From assembly GCF_024756255.1 (NCBI RefSeq), contig NZ_JANUHB010000004.1, positions 1 to 64,000 of the forward strand: 64,000 nucleotides of DNA, in the 5' to 3' direction. The stretch comes from Massilia agilis. Lineage in GTDB: Bacteria; Pseudomonadota; Gammaproteobacteria; Burkholderiales; Burkholderiaceae_D. The position numbers and the translations under genes are program-made. Each line of letters opens with the position of its first letter. Position 1 is the first letter of the stretch. Under the pieces are notes generated by a model, which was given only the letters and a program-made list of their open reading frames with translations, was not told the DNA's origin and did no database searches. Below are positions 26,547-38,200 of this stretch, piece after piece.

Positions 26547-27020
26547 TCAGTTCAGTTTGGTGATGGTCTGCCCGGCCACGTTCGCAAGGAACGCGCTGGC
26601 GGGGCCACGGCCCGGTACCTCGACGGCCGGCGCGATCTCCAGCAGCGGCACCAGCACGAAGGCGCGCTCGAGCATGCGCGGGTGTGGCACCGTGAGCTCA
26701 AGGCTGTCGATGACACGATCGTCCGCCAGCAGCACGTCCAGGTCGAGCGTGCGCGGCGCGTTGCGGTAGGGGCGTTCACGGCCGTGCGCTTGTTCGATCT
26801 GCAGCAGCGCTGCCAGCAGCGCGTGCGGTTCCAGCTCGGTGTCGATGCAGGCGACCGCGTTGATGTAGTCGGGGCCGGACGAGTCGATCGGCGCGGTGCG
26901 GTAGCAGGACGAGTGGCGCACCAGATGCGTGCCGGGCAGGCGCGCAAGGCGCGCGATGGCGTCGGCCACGGCCGCGCGCGCATCGCCCAGGTTGGCGCCT
27001 ATGCCAACGAACGCGATCAT
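26547..27020 (-). CDS. folK: 2-amino-4-hydroxy-6-hydroxymethyldihydropteridine diphosphokinase
   Basis: Folate-pathway enzyme of 157 residues that transfers pyrophosphate from ATP to hydroxymethyl-dihydropterin. Characteristic segments: IGANLGDARAAVADAI, SSCYRTAPIDSSGPDYINAV, the RPYRNAPRTLDLDVLL signature with its metal-binding Asp pair, and VPHPRMLERAFVLVPL. Its ATG overlaps the pcnB stop by four bases (ATGA), and it runs into the DUF486 gene, so the three form a coupled unit. Confidence 0.96.
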   Translation of the reverse strand: MIAFVGIGANLGDARAAVADAIARLARLPGTHLVRHSSCYRTAPIDSSGPDYINAVACIDTELEPHALLAALLQIEQAHGRERPYRNAPRTLDLDVLLADDRVIDSLELTVPHPRMLERAFVLVPLLEIAPAVEVPGRGPASAFLANVAGQTITKLN

Positions 27021-28402
27021 TCCTCGCGCGGCGCGGCGGCCGCGGCCTGGCCGCTGTCGTTGGCGGCGTCAACGCTGCCGCCGCGGTTGCGCGAGCGGCG
27101 CGGGGCGCGCTTGCGCTTGGGGCCTTCGCCGCGCTGGCTGGCGCTGCTTTGCAGGCGTTCGCGTTCGGCGTTGTCGCCTTCGACGAACGCCTTCCACCAC
27201 GCGCCCAGTTCGGCGTCGAGCTCGCCCGACTGGCAGCGCAGCTCCAGGAAGTCGTAGCCGGCCCGAAAGCGCGGGTTTTCCAGCAGCTTGAACGGGCTCT
27301 TGCCGGTGCGGCGCTCAAAGCGCGGTTGCATGGCCCAGATGTCGCGCATGTCCGACGCAATGCGGCGCTGCAGGGCCAGGTTCTCGGTCTGCGCATCGAG
27401 CACGTCGTCGGCCGCCAGGTGCAGCGCGGGAATCGGCGACTCGCCGGCGGCGCGGTAAGCGTTCCACTTTTCCAGCACCTGGTGCCACAGCAGCGACGCG
27501 AACAAGAACCCGGGCGAGACGCCCTTGCCGGCCTTGACCCGGTTGTCGGTCGATTCCAGCGCCAGCGTGACGAACTTCATGCTGATCGGCTGCTCCAGCA
27601 CCACGTCCAGCAGCGGCAGCAGGCCATGGTGCAGGCCGGCGGCGCGCAGCTCGTTCAGGCAGGCCAACGCCTGGCCGCTCATCAGGAGCTTGAGCATCTC
27701 GTCGAACACGCGCGCGGTCGGCACGTTGTTGATGAGCGGCGCCATCACCGGGATCGGCGCGCGCGTGGCCGGCTCGATGGTGAACCCGAGCTTGGCCGCG
27801 AAGCGCACCACGCGCAGCATGCGGACCGGGTCTTCGCGGTAGCGCGCTTCCGGCTGGCCGATGATGCGCAGGACCTTGGCGCGGATGTCTTCGGTGCCGC
27901 CGTGGTAGTCGAGCACCGACTGCGTGGCCGGGTCGTAGTACATGGCGTTGATGGTGAAGTCGCGCCGCGCCGCATCCTCGTGCTGCGGGCCGAAATTGTT
28001 GTCGCGCAGGACGCGGCCGTGCTCGTCCTTAGGCGCGTTGTTGCTGCCGTTGCCGCGGAAGGTGGTCACCTCCAGCAGCTCCTGGCCGAACATCACGTGC
28101 ACGATCTGGAACCGGCGGCCGATGATGAAGGCGCGCCGGAACAGGCGCTTGACCTCTTCCGGCGTGGCGTCGGTGGCGATGTCGAAATCCTTGGGCTTCA
28201 CGCCCAGCAGCAGGTCGCGCACGGCGCCACCCACCACGAAGGCTTTGAAACCGGCTTCCTGCAAGGTCTGGGTCACCCGGATCGCATTGGGCGAGACGAG
28301 CTTGGGGTCGATCCCGTGCTGGTCGGGACCAAGGACTACGGGTTCGGTTGGATCGCGCTGGTCTTTCACACCAAGAATTTTACGGATGAATTTTTTAATC
28401 AT
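27017..28402 (-). CDS. pcnB: Poly(A) polymerase I
   Basis: Class II nucleotidyltransferase of 461 residues that adds poly(A) tails to RNA and promotes its decay. Start ATG 28402 (MIKKFIRKILGVKDQRDP) is typical; the longer frame upstream lies over the HAD gene. The active-site strand FVVGGAVRDLLLG and the metal-binding DFDIATDATP are intact, followed by RRDFTINAMYYDP and the head domain EDPVRMLRVVRFAAKLGF. The C-terminus is basic (KRKRAPRRSRNRG), as usual for RNA contact. It overlaps the HAD gene by 8 bases and folK by 4. Confidence 0.95.
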   Translation of the reverse strand: MIKKFIRKILGVKDQRDPTEPVVLGPDQHGIDPKLVSPNAIRVTQTLQEAGFKAFVVGGAVRDLLLGVKPKDFDIATDATPEEVKRLFRRAFIIGRRFQIVHVMFGQELLEVTTFRGNGSNNAPKDEHGRVLRDNNFGPQHEDAARRDFTINAMYYDPATQSVLDYHGGTEDIRAKVLRIIGQPEARYREDPVRMLRVVRFAAKLGFTIEPATRAPIPVMAPLINNVPTARVFDEMLKLLMSGQALACLNELRAAGLHHGLLPLLDVVLEQPISMKFVTLALESTDNRVKAGKGVSPGFLFASLLWHQVLEKWNAYRAAGESPIPALHLAADDVLDAQTENLALQRRIASDMRDIWAMQPRFERRTGKSPFKLLENPRFRAGYDFLELRCQSGELDAELGAWWKAFVEGDNAERERLQSSASQRGEGPKRKRAPRRSRNRGGSVDAANDSGQAAAAAPREE

Positions 28403-29069
28403 TGAATAGATGGAGTAAAGGCCAGCCTTGTTCGGCAGCAATTGCGGCCAGCTTCGCGCTCGGATTGGTCGCCACCGGATGGGAGACAACCGACAGCAGC
28501 GGGATGTCGTTGTGCGAATCGCTGTAGAAGTGGCTGCTGCCAAAGTCCTCGAACCGCATGCCCAGCTTGTCCAGCCACGCGTGCATGTGGTGCACCTTGC
28601 CCGGGCCCGAGGTCGGCGTGCCGGCCAGCTTGCCGGTCAGGTTGCCCTGCGCGTCCACTTCGGGCGTGGCGGCGATCAGGTGCGGCACGCCAAAGGCGCG
28701 CGCGATCGGCTCGGTGACAAAGCGGTTGGTGGCGGTGATGATGCCCACCAGGTCGCCCGCGTCCTGGTGGCGCCGCACCAGATCCTGCGCGCGCGGGCGG
28801 ATCGCCGGCTCGATCACCTCGCGCATGTACTGCTGGTGCATGGCGTCGAGCTCGCGGCGCGGGTAGCGCGCCAGCGTGCCCAGCGCGAACTCGAGGTATT
28901 CCACCGGGTCGAGCGTGCCGGCCTGGTACTGGGCAAAGAACTCGTCGTTGCGGCGCGCATATTCGGCCGCGTCCACCGCGCCGATGCGCACCAGGAATTG
29001 TCCCCATTCGTAGTCCGAGTCGATCGGCAGCAGCGTATGGTCGAGGTCAAACAGCGCGAGATTGGTCAT
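28395..29069 (-). CDS. HAD-superfamily IB phosphatase (SerB-like)
   Basis: Hydrolase of 224 residues. The nucleophile and acid are Asp8 and Asp10 in LALFDLDHTLL. The later motifs are ITATNRFVTEP and the SDSHNDIPLL metal site. This is the IB group that includes phosphoserine phosphatase-like enzymes. Substrate unproven; histidinol-phosphate and phosphoserine have been reported for relatives. ATG 29069 overlaps the hda stop (ATGA) and its end overlaps the pcnB start, so the run hda-HAD-pcnB-folK is tightly coupled. Confidence 0.92.
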   Translation of the reverse strand: MTNLALFDLDHTLLPIDSDYEWGQFLVRIGAVDAAEYARRNDEFFAQYQAGTLDPVEYLEFALGTLARYPRRELDAMHQQYMREVIEPAIRPRAQDLVRRHQDAGDLVGIITATNRFVTEPIARAFGVPHLIAATPEVDAQGNLTGKLAGTPTSGPGKVHHMHAWLDKLGMRFEDFGSSHFYSDSHNDIPLLSVVSHPVATNPSAKLAAIAAEQGWPLLHLFND

Positions 29070-29758
29070 TCCTTGGGTTCCGCAGGTGGATTCGGTGTCC
29101 CTTGAAGCAACAAATCGCGCAGCAGCGGCAGCGTGACCGGCCGCTGGGTCTCGAGGGAATACTGGTCGAGGGCATCGAGCATCGTCGACAAAGAGCGCAT
29201 GTCGCGCTTGAAATGGGACAGCAAATAGGGTAACACGCTGGCCGACAAGGTCAAACCGCGCGCTTCGGCGGCCTGGGTCAGGGCGGCGATCTTCTGGTCG
29301 TCGGACAGCCCGTGCACCTGGTACACCAGGCCCCAGCCCATGCGCGTGCGCAGGTCCTCGCGCACGTGCAGCACGGCCGGCGGCACCGGGCCGGTGGCGA
29401 CCAGGTAGGCGGCGCCGTGCTCGCGGATCTGGTTGAACAGGGCAAAGGCGTCGATCTGGCGCTCGGGCGAGAGCAGGTTGGTGTCGTCCAGCAGGTACAG
29501 GCTCACGCCAGGGGCCATGGCGAACTGGTCCGCGGGGGCGTCGTGCGCGATGTAGCGCGAGCCCGGCGTGGCAGCCAGCGCCTGCAGCAGGTGGGTCTTG
29601 CCGGCGCCGGTTTCGCCCCACAGGTAGGCAAAATGCTCGCGCGAGGTGCGCTGCGCGAACAGGTGCATCATGTACGCGAGCTCGGCATTTTCCCCGACCT
29701 GGAAGGTCTCGAGGCGGTGTGCCGGCTCCGCGCCTAAGTCGAGCACCAGTTGTTTCAT
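29066..29758 (-). CDS. hda: DnaA regulatory inactivator Hda
   Basis: AAA+ protein of 230 residues homologous to the DnaA ATPase domain. With the DNA-loaded sliding clamp it stimulates DnaA-ATP hydrolysis and prevents over-initiation. ATG 29758 gives MKQLVLDLG, whose QLVLDL is a clamp-binding motif; this decides the start over a longer frame. Walker A is GETGAGKTHLLQA and Walker B is LYLLDDTNLL. Located 34 bases after perM. Confidence 0.93.
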   Translation of the reverse strand: MKQLVLDLGAEPAHRLETFQVGENAELAYMMHLFAQRTSREHFAYLWGETGAGKTHLLQALAATPGSRYIAHDAPADQFAMAPGVSLYLLDDTNLLSPERQIDAFALFNQIREHGAAYLVATGPVPPAVLHVREDLRTRMGWGLVYQVHGLSDDQKIAALTQAAEARGLTLSASVLPYLLSHFKRDMRSLSTMLDALDQYSLETQRPVTLPLLRDLLLQGTPNPPAEPKE

Positions 29759-29792
29759 GCCGATGTTCTCAAAACAAAAAATATCATGTGCA

Positions 29793-30866
29793 TCAGGCAT
29801 TATAGAAGGTGCTGCGCAGATAGTGGTGGCGCAGGTGGCGGAACGCGACCATCAGCACCGCCGATGCGGGCAGCGCCAGCAGCACCCCGGCAAAGCCGAA
29901 CAGCTGGCCGAACGCGAGCAGGGCAAAGATCACCGCCAGCGGGTTCAGGCCAATGCGCTCGCCCACCAGCCGCGGGGTGAGGAAAAAGCCTTCAATCACT
30001 TGCCCGGCGCCATAGATGGCCGCCACATAGACCAGCCCGGACAGGCCGGGGAACTGCAGCACCGCCGCAATCAGCGCCAGCGCCAGGCCCAGGCCAAAGC
30101 CGAGGTAGGGGATGAACACCAGCAGCCCAGTCAGGATACCGACCGGCAACGCCACGTCGAACCCGGCCAGCGCCAGCGCGGCCGAGTAGTACACGGCCAG
30201 CACGAACATCACCAGCAGCTGCCCGCGCAGGTATTGCGCCAGCAGCACGTTGACCTCGCGCGCCATGCCGGTGGCCTGTGCCACCCAGCGGCGCGGGATG
30301 GCGCCCTGGACCTGGGCCAGCATGCGGTGCCAGTCCAGCAGCAGGTAGAACAGCAGCACCGGGACCAGGAACACGGTCGCGGCCCAGCCGAGCAGGGCGC
30401 TGCCGCCCACGCGCGCGCTGGCCAGCACGCTGGTCCAGTCGCCGGCGGCCAGTTGCTGGGTCAGCAGGCTGCGCAGGCGGCTGCCGTCGAGATTGAGGTC
30501 GATGCCGTACTGGGCCAGCCGCGGCGCGAGCACGGTATCGATCTTGGCCAGGAAGGCCGGGATCTGGCCGACCAGCATCGGCACTTCCTTCTGCAGCACC
30601 GGCACCACGGTCAGCGCCAGCGCGCCGATGACCGCGCCCGCCAGCAGCATCACCAGCACCACCGCCAGCGCGCGCGGCATGGTGAAGCGGCCGATGCGCA
30701 AGGCGCACAGCCGGTCCACGCCGCCATTGAGGCCGTAGGCCAGGATCGCGGCCGCGATGAAGGGGGTGAGGACGGGGCCAAGCAGGTAGAGCAACCCCGC
30801 CAACGCGAGCCAGAGTGCCAACCAGAAGGTGGTTTGTTTCTGCTCCGGAGTCAGGGAAAAGGACAT
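29793..30866 (-). CDS. AI-2E/PerM family membrane protein
   Basis: Inner-membrane protein of 357 residues with about eight helices. The family pattern is seen in LYLLGPVLTPFIAAAILAYGLNGGVDRL near the N-terminus and VFIPYLGFGLGLALALIAA plus GLNPLAVIFALLAFGQLFGFAGVLLALP towards the C-terminus. Relatives were linked to autoinducer-2 export or Na+/H+ antiport; neither can be inferred here. It is divergent from purM and leads the hda-HAD-pcnB-folK run, a conserved arrangement in this lineage as far as I recall. Confidence 0.9.
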   Translation of the reverse strand: MSFSLTPEQKQTTFWLALWLALAGLLYLLGPVLTPFIAAAILAYGLNGGVDRLCALRIGRFTMPRALAVVLVMLLAGAVIGALALTVVPVLQKEVPMLVGQIPAFLAKIDTVLAPRLAQYGIDLNLDGSRLRSLLTQQLAAGDWTSVLASARVGGSALLGWAATVFLVPVLLFYLLLDWHRMLAQVQGAIPRRWVAQATGMAREVNVLLAQYLRGQLLVMFVLAVYYSAALALAGFDVALPVGILTGLLVFIPYLGFGLGLALALIAAVLQFPGLSGLVYVAAIYGAGQVIEGFFLTPRLVGERIGLNPLAVIFALLAFGQLFGFAGVLLALPASAVLMVAFRHLRHHYLRSTFYNA

Positions 30867-30915
30867 TCTCGTTATTGTTATGTCGGTGGATCGGCGTCGA
30901 GACAGGCCGTTTTGC

Positions 30916-30921
30916 TAAAAT
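30916..30921 (+). promoter_or_regulatory. Likely -10 element of the purM promoter
   Basis: TAAAAT within TTTTGCTAAAATAGCGGA, 62 bases before the purM start in the divergent perM/purM gap. The matching -35 is poor. I saw no PurR-like operator. Confidence 0.4.
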
Positions 30922-30982
30922 AGCGGACTAGCCAGATTTTGGCGTTCCGCTTTCTATTTTACCGCCTCCGCTGCCAAATACC

Positions 30983-32026
<1,044 letters not shown>

Positions 32027-32220
32027 CTGTGACGTTGTTGTAACCTTCCCCCTCGCCCGCGCGCCTGCCTGGCGCTGCGGGCCCACGGTGGTCATGCCTG
32101 CTTCATAAATGTGACCTCCAGTTAACATTTTTCTTGTTCCATTACAATTTTTGCTTCATCATGGCCCGCGTTGCTGCCCCAGCGGCAGCAGCGCGTCCTA
32201 CCACGACCTGAAGCGAAACC

Positions 32221-35200
32221 GTGACCGAACAAGCCCTCCTTTCCCCCGACAGTTCCCATCCCCGTACCGAAATCGTCTTCATCGAGGACGATGTCCAGGA
32301 CCTTGACTGGCTGGTCGCGCACGCCGGCGCCGGCAAGGAAGTGGTGGTGCTCGATTCGACGCGCGACGGCGTGCGCCAGATTGCCCAGGCCCTGCATGGC
32401 CGCTCCGGCATCGACGCGCTGCACATCGTGTCGCACGGGGCGCAGGGAGCGGTCGATCTTGGCTCGGTCACGCTGACCGCGGACAACCTGGACGCCTACC
32501 AGGCCGAGCTGCAGTCGATCGGCGCCAGCCTGGCTCCCGGCGCGGATATCTTGCTCTACGGTTGCGACGTGGGCGCCGGAAACGGCCGCGTGTTCGTCGA
32601 CCAGCTCGCTGCCGCCACCGGTGCCGACGTCGCCGCCTCCGACGACGCGACGGGCGCCGCCGCGCTGGGCGGCGACTGGAGCCTGGAGGTACAAACGGGC
32701 ACGGTCGAATCGAGCATGGCGAGCGGCGCCGACTACCCGCACCTGCTGGCGATCACGGCGCCGGTGACCATCGATTTCAGCAATACCGGCACCAGCATGG
32801 CGGTATTGACCGGCAACGGCTCGGACTATACGACCGACGTGCAGGTTGACCTCTACGATTCCATGGAATCGCCGGTAAAGCACACCTTCATGATCGACGG
32901 CGCAGCCGAGGCAGTGATCATGTCTGCCGCCCGGGTGAGATTGTCGCCCAAGGGGCACGAACAATACGTCTACATCAAGCTGACCGGTGGCGAAGTGTTT
33001 ACCCCGGCCTCGCTGGGGTTCATCTCAGTGAATGCCGCTTCGATGAAGCTGACGATCACCGGCTGGGACGCGAACAACAACCAGGTGGGCAGTACGCTGA
33101 CCAAGACGATTTCGTATTCCTCGCTGCTGACGGTGGATTTCCCCGATTTCGTCAACATCACCACGCTGGCCATTGCGTCGGGGGACCCGCTGTATTCGAC
33201 GGTGAATACGTTCGACATCGACAACCTGACCTTGAATTACGTCGGCCCGCTGGATACGACGGCGCCAACGCTCGCGATCAGCACCGACAAGGCCAGCCTG
33301 AAGCACGGCGAAACGGCCACCATCACGTTTCAATTCACCGAGGATCCGAACAACACCTTCACCGCGTCCGACGTGACGGTCACCGGTGGCACGATCGGCG
33401 CGCTGAGCGGCACCGGGACCACGCGTACCGCGACCTTCACACCGACCGATGGGGTGGCGTCAGGCACCGCCACGATTTCGGTTGCCGCGAACTCGTACAC
33501 GGATGCACCGGGCAATGGTGGAGCCGCGGCCAGCCTGTCCACCATCACCTACAACACCACTAACGTCGCCCCCACCAACGGCACGGCGCCTTCGGTCACC
33601 GGTACTTTCGTAGTGGGCGGGGCACTCAGCGCCACGAGCGGTACCTGGAGCGACTTCGACGGCGACACGCTCAACTACAGCTACCAGTGGTACAGGGCCA
33701 GCGACAGCAGTGGCACCGGCGCCGCGGCCATCAGCGGCCAGACATCAGCCACGTACACGCCAACCACCGACGATGCGCACCAGTACCTGAAGGTCGTCGT
33801 CACTGCAGACGACGGCCAGGGCCACGCGCCGTCCGCAAGCTCCGCGTGGACGGTGCTGGCCAATACCAAGCCCAACATTGTCTCCACGGCCTCGATCACG
33901 GGTAACGCCATGGTCGGCTCCACTGTTTCCGCCGATACCGGCACCTGGGACGACCCCGATGGCGACACGCTGACCTATACCTACCAGTGGGTACGTCACT
34001 TCGACACGAGCGGCCTGAACTTCGTCAACATCAGCGGGGCCAATTCCCGAAGCTATACGCCCACCAGCCTCGACGCCCACACGTACCTGCAAATGAAATT
34101 CAATGTGTACGACGGGCACGGTGGATCCAGGGCTAGCTTCGCTCCTTGGCTCAAGCCGGTGCTCGACGCGGCGCCCGTCAACACCGCAGTCCCTGTCATC
34201 AGCGGCGTGGTCGGCGTCGGCAATGCGCTTGCCAGCACCACCGGCGGCTGGACCGACGCCGACGGCGATACGCTCAGCTACACCTACCAGTGGTACCGGG
34301 CAGACGATGGCAGTGGAACCAACGCCACCGTCATCACCGGCGCAACCAGCAGCAACTACACGCTGGCTGGGTCTGACGTGAACAAGTACGTCGGCGTCAA
34401 GGTCACCGCCAACGACGGCTATGGCAGCCAGGTCCAGGCGTCCTCGTCCTGGTCGCTGGTGCCGAACAATCTTGCCGTCGCCTCGATCGTGCGCGCGGGA
34501 GGCGCCGCGGCCACGCCGGACCACAGCTCCACCTCGGTCCAGTTCACGGTTACCTTCACCGACCCGGTTACCGGCGTGGACGCGGCCGACTTCACGCTCG
34601 CTCCCTCCGGTACCGCCATCGGCGCCATCACCGGCGTCAGCGGCAGCGGCTCCACCTATACGGTCACCGTCGACAGCGTGGCCGGCGACGGCACCCTGCG
34701 CGTGGACCTGAACAGCGCGGGTACCGGCATCCAGGATGCTTACGGCGTGGCCATCCCCTCCGGTTATAGCGCCGGCCAGACCTACACCGTCGACCACACC
34801 GCGCCGGCCACGTCGTCGCCCGACATGACGGCGGCCACCGACAGCGGCACCTCGAACGCCGACAACATCACCAGCAACCAGACGCCGGCCTTTACAGGCA
34901 CCGCCGAAGCGGGCAGCACGGTGTCGGTGCTCGTCGATGGCGCCATCGTGGGCACCACCACAGCCGGCGCTGGCATCTGGAACTACAGCCTGCCCACCGC
35001 GCTGTCAGAAGGCAGCCATGCGATCACCACGACGGTCAGCGACGCGGCCGGCAACACCTCGGCGCAGTCGTCCCCGCTGTCGGTAACCGTCGATAAGACC
35101 GCCCCCGGCGTCGCGTCGGTCGATGTCCCGGCCAATGGCGCGTACAAGCAAGGCGACGTGCTGACCTTCACCGTCCACACCAGCGAGGCCGTGTACGTCA

Positions 35201-38200
35201 ACAGCGGCGCGCCGACCTTGCCCTTGTCCGTCGGCGGCGTCCTGCGATCGGCACAATATGTCTCCGGCGCCGGCACCAGCGCGCTGCAGTTCAAGTACAC
35301 GGTGCAGGCAGGGGAGACCGACAGCGACGGCATCGACGCCAGCAACCTGGACCTGATCGGCGCGAACCTGACCGACGCCGCGGGCAACGTCTTCAACGGC
35401 GTGCTCAACGCCGCCGTCTCGGCGCCAGGTGTAACCGTGGACACGAGCGCCCCGGCCGTCAATTCCGTCAGCGTGCCCGCTGCCGGCAGCTACTACTGCG
35501 GGCAGAACCTCGACTTCACCGTCAATTTCAACGAGGCTGTGGTGGTCGGCACCGCCGGCGGCACTCCGCGCATCGCTATCACGCTGGGCGTGGGCGGCAC
35601 GGTCTACGCGAATTACCTGTCCGGCTCGGGCACCAGCGCACTGGTGTTCCGCCACACCGTGGCACCCGGCGAATTCGACGCCTCGGGCATCACCGTCGGC
35701 TCGCTTTCCCTGCAAGGGGGGGTGATCCGCGATGCCGCCACCAACGATGCCAGCCTCACGCTCAATGCCGTCGGTTCCACGGCTGCGGTGCTGGTCGATG
35801 GCACCGTGGCGACAGTCACCAACGTCAGCTCGCCCGACATGAATGTGGCTTACAAGGCCGGTTCGACGCTGACGATCACGGTCGAGATGAGCCGCGCCGT
35901 CATGGTCGATACCAGCGGCGGCGTGCCCACGCTGGCGCTGTCGAGCGGCGGCACCGCCACCTATACGGGTGGTTCGGGCAGCTCGACGCTGACCTTCAGC
36001 TATCTGGTCGGCGCTGGCCAGAACACGGCCGACCTGGACTACACCTCGACCGCGGCACTGTCACTGAACGGCGCGGCGATCAAGGACATCGCCGCCAGCT
36101 ACGCCGACGCCGACGGGACCCTGCCAGTACCGGGCACCGCCGGCTCGCTTGGCGCCAACAAGGCCATCGTCATCGACACCACCCCGCCCGCCGCCAGCGC
36201 GACCGGCGTCGCTTTTTCCAGCGACACGGGCGTATCCGCCACCGACCTGGTGACGAAGACGGCCGCGCAGACGATCAGCGGCAGCCTCTCGGCCCCGGTG
36301 GGTGCCGGGGAGGCGGTCAAGGTCTCGCTCGACAACGGCGTCACCTGGACCAGCGCCAACGCCAGCGCCGGCGCAAGCACGTTCACGCTCAGCGGCCAGA
36401 CGCTAAGCGGCGGCAATACGCTCAAGGTGAAGCTGGTCGACGCCACGGGCAACGAAGGCAGTGTGTTTTCGGCCAGCTATGTGCTCGATACCGTGGCCCC
36501 GGCCATCACGGTCGGGGCCGTCGCGCTCTCTTCCGACACCGGCAGTTCGTCTTCCGACTTCATTACCAGGAACGCCAGCCAGACCATTACCGCCACGCTG
36601 AGCGGCGGACTGGCGCTTGGTGACATCGTGTACGGTTCGACTGACGGCGGCGCCACCTGGACTGACATCACGGCCAAGGTATCGGGCACGACGCTCACCT
36701 GGGACGGCGTCACGCTGGCGAACGGCGCCAACGCGATCAAATTCAAGGTGTCCGACCTGGCGGGGAACGACGGCGCCGTCTCGACTCAGTCCTACACGGT
36801 GGACAGTAGCGCGCCGTCCACGAGCATCGCTTCCGCCCAGTTCTCCTTCGACAGTGGCGTCTCGCCTGCGGATTTCATCACCAACGGCGCGGCGCAAACC
36901 ATCATGGGCGCGCTCAGCGCCGGCCTTGCTGCCGGCGAGGCGGTCTGGGTGTCGCTCGACAATGGCGGCACCTGGTCGGCTGCCACTGTGAGCGGCAACA
37001 CATGGATCCTTGGCGGCGTGACGCTGTCCGGCAGCAGCACCCTCAAGGTCAAGGTCAGTGACGTGGCGGGCAATGACGGCCCGGTGTACACGCAAGCCTA
37101 TGTGCTCGACACCGTCGCGCCGGCAGCGGCCCTCGGCAGCCTGCAGCTGTCGGCCGACAGCGGCAGTTCCAGCACTGACTTCATCACCCGCACCGCGGCC
37201 CAGACGATCACCGCGACGCTGAGCGCTGCGCTGGCGCCAGGCGACATCGTGTATGGCTCGGCCGATGGCGGCGCCACCTGGACCGACGTTACGGCCAAGG
37301 TCACCGGCACGACGCTGGCCTGGAACGGCGTCACGCTCGCGGGCAGCAACACGATCAAGTTCAAGGTGAGCGACTTTGCCGGCAACGATGGCGCCGTCGC
37401 CAGCCAGGCGTACACGCTCGACACGACCGCGCCGACGCTCACCTTTGGCGACGTGCACATTTCGGCCGACACCGGCGTGGTGTCCACCGACTTCATCACC
37501 AACACGGCCAGCCAGACCATCACCGCCACGCTCAGCGGCAGCCTGGCGCCTGGTGATACCGTGTACGGATCGACCGACGGCGGCACCACGTGGACCGATG
37601 TCACGTCCAAGGTCTTGGGCACGGCGCTCACGTGGGACGGCGCGACGCTCACCAGCGGCGGCATCAAGCTGAAGGTCGTTGATACGGCCGGCAACGACGG
37701 CGCGGTGAGCGCCCAGTCGTACCTGCTCGACACCACCGCCCCGGCCAAGACCGGAGCGGGCGTCAGCTTCTCCAGCGACACCGGCGTTTTTGCTACCGAC
37801 CTGGTGACCCGCACCGCGGCGCAGGACATCAGTGGCACCCTCACCGCTGTGCTGGCGAGCGACGAAGCCGTGTACGTTTCGCTCGACGATGGGGCGACCT
37901 GGACCATGGCCAGCGCGTCTACCGGGCAGGCGACGTGGTCGCTGCCGGGGCAGACCCTCGCGGGCAGCGGCGTCCTCAAGGTCAAGGTGAGCGACACCGC
38001 CGGTAACGACGGCTCGGTGTACACGCAAGCCTATGTGCTTGACGCAACTGCGCCCGCGGTCGCGATCAGCGGCCTTGCGCCGTCGTCCGACACCGGCGTC
38101 TCCAGCACCGACAAGCTGACCAACCTGGCCACCCCGACCTTCAACGGCACGGCGGAAGCGGGCGCACTGGTCAAGCTGTTCGACACAGACGGCACCACGC

